From Candidatus Levyibacteriota bacterium (GTDB lineage Bacteria; Patescibacteria; Microgenomatia; Levybacterales; UBA12049), in contig PPGL01000077.1 in assembly GCA_003173915.1 (NCBI GenBank), positions 1-9,188 of the forward strand: a stretch of DNA of 9,188 bases. The letters run 5' to 3'. Shown here in pieces: positions 5,212-9,188 of the stretch (the stretch's first letter is position 1; each line of letters begins with the position of its first letter). The notes under the pieces are model-generated. The model saw only the letters and a list, made by a program, of their open reading frames with translations. It had not been told where the DNA came from and did no database searches. Made by a program: the position numbers and the translations under genes.

Positions 5212-6053
5212 GATATAGCGACCCGCGTCCACAAGGAACAAGTATCAAGGTTGCTAGGCCGCCATTAGGGACTTTTGTTGCTCCACCGCCAGTAAATCCT
5301 CTAGGTTTTCCTAATCTTCAGCGCGATTCTACGATTATTGATAATACCTATCGCGTGATTAAGTTTCACTTTAAGACTGGTTCTCTTAATACCGTTCAAA
5401 ATACGCGAACGGAATATAACATTCAAGGGGACCATATTTTTGTTTCTGAATTAGGACAAACTAGAGCGGTATATATTAAATTAGATAGCGACCGCAATCC
5501 TTGGATTAGAGTTATTCAAGGCGATACCATCACTAGAGGTTTTAATAAGTTTTATCTAAGGGTTGCTGATAGTGCTATCAGTACTCGCGGCGCATATGGA
5601 AAATTATATGTATCGACTGGACCATTACTAACTAGGCGATACAAAAACAGCGGTATTGACTTACAAGGTGTTCTTACCGCTCGTAATATTACAATTACTG
5701 CTGCCGCAGAAGTTTCTTTGCTTTCATTATTAACTAATCAAATTGCTGTTCCTACTGTTGGTAGCTATGGCGGCACTATTCTTATTACTAATGAAGGTCC
5801 GGGCGTTTTAGGTATTGAAGGGACTTTTGGTAGTGGTGTCGCTCCTAATGCTTATTATCCCATCTACCCTCAGTCTACATTAACATTAGATTTAGCTAGT
5901 GCATTAATGTCATCGGACCCTAATGGTGTTCCGGTAGGTCCGGGATTCTTAGCTATTTCAGGGACATGCACATTAGCATTTATGATTTCAGGAGAAAGTG
6001 ATTTAGGTGTCCCCGGTCCATCGCAATATGATGGAACCTTTGGAGTCGAATAA
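5208..6053 (+). CDS. Beta-rich minor capsid or vertex protein candidate
   Basis: A 281-aa protein coupled to the previous gene by ATGA; the poor ribosome site agrees with re-initiation. There is no membrane segment. After a proline-rich start (RPPLGTFVAPPPVNPLG), residues 45-135 read as strands in a pattern (GDHIFVSE... AVYIKLD... PWIRVIQGDTI... FNKFYLRVAD... GKLYVSTG). This resembles a beta module that I have seen repeatedly in phage structural proteins: a small sandwich with 'I-G-...-F-K-LYL-...-L-V-G'. Residues 155-281 are again beta-like (ITITAAAEVSLL, GGTILITNEGPGVLGIEG, TLTLDLASAL, FLAISGTCTLAFMISGES), suggesting a second domain. Its place among virion genes fits a penton, spike base or other minor capsid component. 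The structural assignment is inference. Confidence 0.82.
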   Translation: MRYSDPRPQGTSIKVARPPLGTFVAPPPVNPLGFPNLQRDSTIIDNTYRVIKFHFKTGSLNTVQNTRTEYNIQGDHIFVSELGQTRAVYIKLDSDRNPWIRVIQGDTITRGFNKFYLRVADSAISTRGAYGKLYVSTGPLLTRRYKNSGIDLQGVLTARNITITAAAEVSLLSLLTNQIAVPTVGSYGGTILITNEGPGVLGIEGTFGSGVAPNAYYPIYPQSTLTLDLASALMSSDPNGVPVGPGFLAISGTCTLAFMISGESDLGVPGPSQYDGTFGVE

Positions 6054-6055
6054 TT

Positions 6056-6592
6056 ATGGGATGGCAAGCGGTAGACTACAAAAGCGAGAAATTACAGCAA
6101 GGCGTAACGTATCGCGCTACTCTCTGGTTGCCTCTTAGTGATGATATTAATACTAGAAACAATGTAGTTAGTGTACTTAAGAATGCTGACAGTATCATTC
6201 ATAAGTTGCCGCAGCCGCTTCAATTTGGATATCAAAAATTCAAGTTAGGTAAAGTAGAGACGGGGCTTTCGGTTCAGGATGCTACTAACGTTAGATTAAG
6301 GCCGTGGCCTTTGCGTGTCGAATTCACTTATACAAATGTTCCTAGCTTAAGTCAGGGTAGTGACGAATTAATATATGGTAATGGTTCTCCTGATAATATT
6401 CTTGGTATAGACGATGCTGTTGAGGCTTTTGCTGTAATTGCGGGATTGATTGCTGTTGCTACTATCGGTATCACTATTATCTCTCGTTCGTTAGAGAAGT
6501 TAATAGCGCCGGTATTCAATCCCGGTATTGCTGTTCTAGTTGTTGTTGCTCTCGTAGTCATCTTTAAAGGTAGGAGATTTGCCCATGGCTAA
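6056..6592 (+). CDS. Two-pass membrane protein with soluble N-terminal domain
   Basis: A 178-aa protein starting 2 nt after the previous stop, with GGAG (6042-6045) as ribosome site. Residues 1-118 are soluble and mixed alpha/beta (TYRATLWLPL, LPQPLQFGYQKFKLGKV, WPLRVEFTYTNVPSL). Two hydrophobic segments follow: about 122-142 (EAFAVIAGLIAVATIGITII) and 153-170 (FNPGIAVLVVVALVVIFK), joined by SRSLEKLIAP, and the end is basic (GRRFAHG). It is a likely virion membrane protein, possibly part of the packaging vertex or of a membrane tube for DNA delivery. It ends inside the next gene (8-nt overlap). Confidence 0.82.
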   Translation: MGWQAVDYKSEKLQQGVTYRATLWLPLSDDINTRNNVVSVLKNADSIIHKLPQPLQFGYQKFKLGKVETGLSVQDATNVRLRPWPLRVEFTYTNVPSLSQGSDELIYGNGSPDNILGIDDAVEAFAVIAGLIAVATIGITIISRSLEKLIAPVFNPGIAVLVVVALVVIFKGRRFAHG

Positions 6593-6893
6593 GAAGGCTG
6601 TTGTTGATACGGTTGATACTTCTTCTAAGGATGCTACTTGTCCCCATTGCAATAAGACTGTTGTTGTCAGTGGAGAGACTACAGAAGATAAGGTTAGTGG
6701 TAAGACTGTTCGTCCCGCGCATGTTGTTAATAAGAGCGGTATGCCGGGACATTTCTGCGAACACTGTAATGGTCCTTTAGATGAATTAGCATTACAGAAT
6801 ACCAATACTAATATTGGTGATGATGGTCTTAAGGCGCGTTATCGTGAAGATTTAAAGTCTAAGGTTGCGGCTTTTCAGGAGTCTTTAGCGTGA
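6585..6893 (+). CDS. Zinc-ribbon protein, 102 aa
   Basis: ATG 6585 is preceded by AGGAG (6572-6576) at 8 nt spacing; a TTG at 6579 is in frame but less likely. Residues 19-22 are CPHC and 58-61 CEHC, two CxxC knuckles with 35 residues between, which would hold one zinc ion. Between the pairs is a beta-like stretch (TVVVSGE, KTVRPAHVV). The C-terminal third is helical and charged (LKARYREDLKSKVAAFQESLA). Zinc ribbons commonly bind nucleic acid or protein. Here the gene sits among structural genes, so a small virion or assembly protein is possible, as is a late regulator. It overlaps both neighbours (8 nt and 4 nt), so expression is coupled. Confidence 0.82.
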   Translation: MAKKAVVDTVDTSSKDATCPHCNKTVVVSGETTEDKVSGKTVRPAHVVNKSGMPGHFCEHCNGPLDELALQNTNTNIGDDGLKARYREDLKSKVAAFQESLA

Positions 6894-7663
6894 CGCATGT
6901 TTCAACGCCAGCATTTAATCTTAGTGCAAATAAAGATTTTAGAAGCTATCCTTTTGTCACTACTATGGGTGTTGTCCATCAATCTGTTGGCGCTACCCAA
7001 AGTATTGCTAATCCAAATATTCTTATACTAGATACTGTTGGTCCCGGTGCTAATAGATTTATTGAAGTTGGAGAAATCCCCAATAAAAATGCTGCTGGTT
7101 TTCAAATTCCGTTAGGTTGGTGGGATGGTGGTTCTTATACTGGAAGCGGCGGCGATAATGGTCAAAGCACTAGAATTGATTGTTGGGTTGGACAACTATT
7201 TCCTAATAGTGCTGGACCTTCTGCTACTCAACAATGGGGATTTCAGATAGGTTCGTTCGGTGCTAGTGCAGCAATTCCTTGGGTTCCTACCGCTACGTGG
7301 GTTGTTCAATTAAGGGCGCGCGGAGATACGGGAGATGTGGAATTAATTATCAATCCGGGAGATGTTTTACCTATTAGAGTATATTCGTGCGGTGTTAGTG
7401 GTCTTGCTGTTAATAATCCATGGCGCGGTACTCTTCTTTTCCATCCGGGCTCTAATACTGGAAGTAGTAAAGGTAGCGTTACAGCATTAATTAATGGTGT
7501 ACCTAAAGTAACAAAAACATTTGCTGACGTTGGTGATTGGCCTGATACTACAGCAGATGAAGATTGTGGTTTTGGAGTTTTTGCTACTAGTGGTAGCAAT
7601 GCTGCTGGAAGAACAGTAGTTGGTTTCACTATGGGTTTAGTTGTCCAACCGGGGTATTTATGA
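6890..7663 (+). CDS. Lectin-like beta-sandwich protein, candidate receptor-binding spike
   Basis: A 257-aa protein starting with GTG in a GTGA overlap; CAGGAG (6876-6881) lies 8 nt upstream. It is rich in Gly, Trp and aromatic strands: FQIPLGWWDGG, STRIDCWVGQLF, WGFQIGSFG, TWVVQLRARGD, VLPIRVYSCG, WRGTLLFHPG, SVTALINGVPKV. The end, 'ALINGVPKV-TKTFADVGDWPDT...GFGVF', recalls concanavalin-like folds of polysaccharide lyases and laminin-G-type lectins, where a short strand carrying 'NG' is followed by a surface loop. A glycan-binding role at the virion surface is therefore plausible, but I see no catalytic signature. There is no signal or membrane segment. The isolated RGD tripeptide is likely incidental. 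The gene is followed by a 44-aa ORF coupled by ATGA. Confidence 0.78.
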   Translation: MTHVSTPAFNLSANKDFRSYPFVTTMGVVHQSVGATQSIANPNILILDTVGPGANRFIEVGEIPNKNAAGFQIPLGWWDGGSYTGSGGDNGQSTRIDCWVGQLFPNSAGPSATQQWGFQIGSFGASAAIPWVPTATWVVQLRARGDTGDVELIINPGDVLPIRVYSCGVSGLAVNNPWRGTLLFHPGSNTGSSKGSVTALINGVPKVTKTFADVGDWPDTTADEDCGFGVFATSGSNAAGRTVVGFTMGLVVQPGYL

Positions 7664-7794
7664 GCAAATTTCTTTCTGCGCTAGAATTAGGTATCGAAAT
7701 TCTTTCAGATATGCTTAGTCTTGCTAATGGTAGTGGTGCTAGTTTTAGCTTTAGCTGGCGCGGTAAGAAATATACTGTAACTATTGCACAGTGA
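7660..7794 (+). CDS. Hypothetical 44-aa protein
   Basis: The ORF is shorter than usual calling limits. It fills exactly the gap between its neighbours: its ATG overlaps the previous stop (ATGA) and its stop overlaps the next start (GTGA). The protein begins with an amphipathic helix (SKFLSALELGIEILSDMLSLANG) and ends with a beta-hairpin-like part (GASFSFSWRGKKYTVTIAQ). No ribosome site is clear, so translation would depend on coupling. The perfect fit is the main support. Function unknown. Confidence 0.65.
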   Translation: MSKFLSALELGIEILSDMLSLANGSGASFSFSWRGKKYTVTIAQ

Positions 7795-8261
7795 ATAATA
7801 CTCAGAAAGTCATCATTGGTGGAGCCGCAGCGGTAATCTTGCTGCGGCTCTTAGATGATGCGGCATCTAAAGACTACTGGCCGCTTATGGAAAAATATTC
7901 GGCTAAGTACAATATAGATGCTTTCTTAGTTAAAGCATTAGCACGCAAGGAATCGGGATTTAGAACAGATGCGGTTAACCACAATACTAATGGAACAAAT
8001 GATTACGGTTTAATGCAAGTCAATGAAACTACTTTCAAACACTATGGAATCGAAAGTAATTTCCTTGATTCTGATATCAACATTGAAACCGCTTCTAAAC
8101 TAATAGCCGATAATAGGCGAGAGCTTGGGGATTCGTTTAGTATCTACACTTGGATTAGCGCATACAATGTAGGTACACCCCATGTTCTTAAATACGGAAT
8201 TACTAATCCCGCATATGTCGGAGAAGTCTTTCTCTACTATAACGCCTATAAACTCTACTAA
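7791..8261 (+). CDS. Membrane-anchored lytic transglycosylase (SLT/goose-lysozyme type)
   Basis: A 156-aa enzyme expected to cleave the glycan chains of peptidoglycan to form anhydro-muramyl ends. Residues 7-21 (VIIGGAAAVILLRLL) are a short N-terminal membrane anchor or uncleaved signal. The transglycosylase domain follows: helix with catalytic Glu54 in KESGF (53-57), then YGLMQVN (72-78), and AYNVG (124-128), in the usual order and spacing for the family. The length is that of a minimal single-domain enzyme. It starts with GTG overlapping the previous stop and lacks a clear ribosome site. Virion-borne versions in PRD1-like phages (for example PRD1 P7) help DNA entry; since the gene lies in the virion block, an entry role is as likely as a lysis role. 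The start of the gene carries a 10-bp hairpin over the anchor codons. Confidence 0.93.
   Translation: MNNTQKVIIGGAAAVILLRLLDDAASKDYWPLMEKYSAKYNIDAFLVKALARKESGFRTDAVNHNTNGTNDYGLMQVNETTFKHYGIESNFLDSDINIETASKLIADNRRELGDSFSIYTWISAYNVGTPHVLKYGITNPAYVGEVFLYYNAYKLY
7822..7850 (+). promoter_or_regulatory. 10-bp GC-rich hairpin in the transglycosylase start
   Basis: GAGCCGCAGC (7822-7831) pairs perfectly with GCTGCGGCTC (7841-7850) around a 9-nt loop, in codons 11-20, over the membrane-anchor codons. It is GC-rich in an otherwise AT-rich region. No T-run follows. It could slow ribosomes at the anchor or reduce expression of this potentially toxic gene. Confidence 0.7.
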
Positions 8262-8460
8262 TGGTGTTCGATACTGGCCGCTTTTTGTAGGATTTATTAC
8301 TCTACTATTAAGCGCAATGGTATGGGCACAAACTACATATGTTAGCAAGGATACTTATTCAGAGTCTCTAGTTGCGATCGACCAGAGGCTAACCCGTATC
8401 GAGGCTACATTAGATAGAGGAGCCAGTAATTGTAAGTGTTATGTTAAGTCGCAACACTAG
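8182..8460 (+). CDS. Small TM and coiled-coil protein overlapping the transglycosylase gene
   Basis: Up to 92 aa, starting 80 nt inside the transglycosylase gene in another frame; a second ATG at 8215 (overlap 47 nt) is the alternative. Both have weak sites, with TAGGT (8170-8174) slightly favouring 8182. One hydrophobic segment lies at about residues 32-49 (WPLFVGFITLLLSAMVWA), followed by a heptad-like region (SLVAIDQRLTRIEATLDR, 62-79) and a CKC motif (84-86). One TM followed by a coiled coil is the layout of inner-membrane spanins and of small XhlA-type haemolysins. Position after the cell-wall enzyme supports a lysis or lysis-control role, though no family is certain. Confidence 0.72.
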   Translation: MFLNTELLIPHMSEKSFSTITPINSTNGVRYWPLFVGFITLLLSAMVWAQTTYVSKDTYSESLVAIDQRLTRIEATLDRGASNCKCYVKSQH

Positions 8461-8482
8461 TGGCAAGGTTGCAACATTTTTT
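8451..8482 (+). terminator. Weak intrinsic terminator candidate
   Basis: GCAAC (8451-8455) can pair with GTTGC (8468-8472), and TTTTTT follows at 8477-8482. The stem has only 5 bp and begins inside the last codons of the preceding gene. It is much weaker than the hairpin just downstream, and I give it as a possible auxiliary site. Confidence 0.3.
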
Positions 8483-8514
8483 CTAGTTGAAATTAAAGTC
8501 TCAGTTAAGTTTAG

Positions 8515-8559
8515 TTGCCCTAAGTCCTTGTGTTTCAAGGAGTTAGGGCAATTTCTTTT
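8515..8559 (+). terminator. Strong intrinsic terminator of the virion/lysis block
   Basis: TTGCCCTAAGTCCTTG (8515-8530) pairs with CAAGGAGTTAGGGCAA (8536-8551) over 15 bp, broken only by a G-G mismatch (8524/8542), around a TGTTT loop. TTTCTTTT follows at 8552-8559. The other strand has no comparable T-run, so it acts on + strand transcripts. It separates the block from the next gene pair. Confidence 0.9.
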
Positions 8560-8563
8560 CCCC

Positions 8564-8593
8564 TAGACTTAGTGGCATGGGGTCTGCTATTGT
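8564..8593 (+). promoter_or_regulatory. Weak promoter candidate for the downstream gene pair
   Basis: TAGACT (8564-8569) and TATTGT (8588-8593), 18 nt apart, each match the sigma70 consensus in four of six bases. A promoter is expected here because a strong terminator lies just upstream, but the boxes are weak. Confidence 0.25.
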
Positions 8594-8603
8594 CTCCGGT
8601 GAA

Positions 8604-8622
8604 GTCGCACAAATAGTGCGGC
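8604..8622 (+). promoter_or_regulatory. Leader hairpin before the GC-rich gene
   Basis: CGCAC (8606-8610) pairs with GTGCG (8616-8620) around AAATA, extended by a G-T wobble and a G-C pair to 7 bp. It lies about 12 nt before the ribosome site AGGAAAGGG (8635-8643) and may shape the 5' end of this mRNA. Confidence 0.45.
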
Positions 8623-8650
8623 GGGAAACGCGATAGGAAAGGGTACTCAG

Positions 8651-8944
8651 ATGGCAGACAAGAAGGGTGGAGCCGCCACGATGGAACAGCCTCAGAAGAA
8701 GGCCCGCAAGCCGCGTAGCAATGACCGTAGGGATGCAATCAAGCGAATCCGTGAGGCTGTTACCCCAGTCATCGTCAAGGCTAACCCCGGTCACAAGGTG
8801 CTTGGGTTCGTGTTCAGCTTCACCGATGAGGGACAGGGGTTGCTGTACGCTTACCATGTCAATCCCGAGAGCCCCACGACCGTCAAGATGACGACGTTCA
8901 AGGATGGGTGGATTCTCAAGGCCGCGCAGACTGCGAAGCTCTAA
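8651..8944 (+). CDS. Hypothetical basic protein of high-GC composition
   Basis: A 97-aa protein with AGGAAAGGG (8635-8643) as ribosome site. Residues 1-36 are polar and very basic (QKKARKPRSNDRRDAIKRIRE), suitable for nucleic acid binding. Residues 37-97 look like a small alpha/beta domain (VTPVIVKANPG, KVLGFVFSFTDEG, LLYAYHVNPES, WILKAAQTAKL). I do not recognise it. Its coding sequence is clearly richer in GC than the virion genes: about 58% over 8701-8880 by my count against about 37% in a sample at 5701-5760, with codons such as GTC, ATC, CTC and AAG. This suggests separate origin or different codon selection. It forms a unit with the next gene (TAATG overlap). Confidence 0.8.
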   Translation: MADKKGGAATMEQPQKKARKPRSNDRRDAIKRIREAVTPVIVKANPGHKVLGFVFSFTDEGQGLLYAYHVNPESPTTVKMTTFKDGWILKAAQTAKL

Positions 8945-9144
8945 TGGCTAGTCAAAGGGTAGAAACCGCGTTCAAGCTACTTCTAAAGATGGACTCCCTA
9001 CAGAAGCAGCTTGATAGGACAAGTGAAAAGCTAAACAAAATCGCCCGCAATATGAGAATGGACGAAGCAGCAGACTACATCCGAATGGCAACAGAATTAA
9101 GTCAGAGGGTGGAGCAAGAGACACAGGTTAGAAAAGTCAAATAG
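8944..9144 (+). CDS. Small helical coiled-coil protein
   Basis: A 66-aa protein starting at ATG 8944 in a TAATG overlap with the previous stop; a TTG/GTG-type start at 8908 in the same frame would overlap more and is less likely. Almost the whole sequence is helix-like, with heptad spacing of hydrophobic residues (FKLLLKMDSLQKQLDRTSEKLNKI, then YIRMATELSQRVEQE) and a break at NMRMDEA. It lacks cysteine and membrane segments. It may oligomerise or form a complex with the coupled basic protein. Function unknown. Its base composition (about 45% GC in 8941-9000) is lower than its partner's. Confidence 0.75.
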   Translation: MASQRVETAFKLLLKMDSLQKQLDRTSEKLNKIARNMRMDEAADYIRMATELSQRVEQETQVRKVK

Positions 9145-9188
9145 TGGTGATAGTGCGAGTCGCCTAGCTGTTGATATCATATATCGCA

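Noticed and set aside
7306..7629. 107-aa minus-strand ORF opposite the lectin-like gene
   Set aside because: Low-complexity shadow rich in proline, leucine and valine, with no initiation signals.
8448..8476. Near-direct repeat GTCGCAACA / GTTGCAACA as an operator
   Set aside because: Only two 9-mers with one mismatch, partly inside a gene end and better explained as arms of a weak terminator.
8543..8857. 104-aa minus-strand ORF over the terminator and GC-rich gene
   Set aside because: It runs through the terminator hairpin and opposite a well-supported gene; no ribosome site.
1..9188. tRNA genes, integrase, transposase or tail-phage terminase
   Set aside because: I looked on both strands and found no cloverleaf-like sequence or recognisable motif of these families.

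Overview
The window looks like part of the genome of a tailless, internally membraned DNA phage of the PRD1/adenovirus-like (double jelly-roll, Varidnaviria) type with protein-primed replication. The evidence is the combination of genes: a family B DNA polymerase of the protein-primed kind (motifs NSLYGKF, YCDTDS and KxY), a short FtsK/HerA-type packaging ATPase, a beta-rich 329-residue protein in the major-capsid position, several small single- or double-pass membrane proteins, and a membrane-anchored lytic transglycosylase. No terminase, portal, tape-measure or tail gene is seen. Shine-Dalgarno-like GGAGG/AGGAG sites precede many starts, so the host is probably a bacterium. I cannot assign a genus, and the double jelly-roll call for the capsid protein rests on context and composition, not on a structure search.

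All genes are on the + strand and are tightly packed. Positions 2-2937 form a replication/early block: polymerase C-terminal part, OB-fold-like protein with an acidic tail, poly-aspartate protein, AT-hook protein, an unknown small protein, then the packaging ATPase. Positions 2938-3063 are a non-coding leader with a plausible sigma70-type promoter and two mutually exclusive RNA foldings (terminator-like versus antiterminator-like). Positions 3064-8460 form the virion and lysis block: a 35-aa membrane protein, the major capsid candidate, two tail-anchored membrane proteins, a beta-rich minor capsid candidate, a two-TM protein, a zinc-ribbon protein, a lectin-like beta protein, a 44-aa ORF, the lytic transglycosylase and a small TM/coiled-coil protein overlapping it. 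Several junctions are 1-8 nt overlaps (TAATG, ATGA, GTGA), which points to translational coupling.

A strong intrinsic terminator at 8515-8559 closes this block. After it comes a new unit with a leader hairpin, a gene of clearly higher GC content (8651-8944) and a coupled coiled-coil gene (8944-9144). The last 44 bases hold nothing I can name, and the window cuts the polymerase gene on the left.

The most unusual features are RNA-level. They are the leader switch at 2971-3029, a near-perfect 18-bp hairpin with a TTCG loop inside the start of the AT-hook gene, and further GC-rich hairpins inside the first 20-43 codons of three other genes (capsid, 234-aa membrane protein, transglycosylase). At protein level, the poly-Asp protein encoded by an expanded GATGAC repeat next to an acidic-tailed OB-like protein is the strongest oddity.
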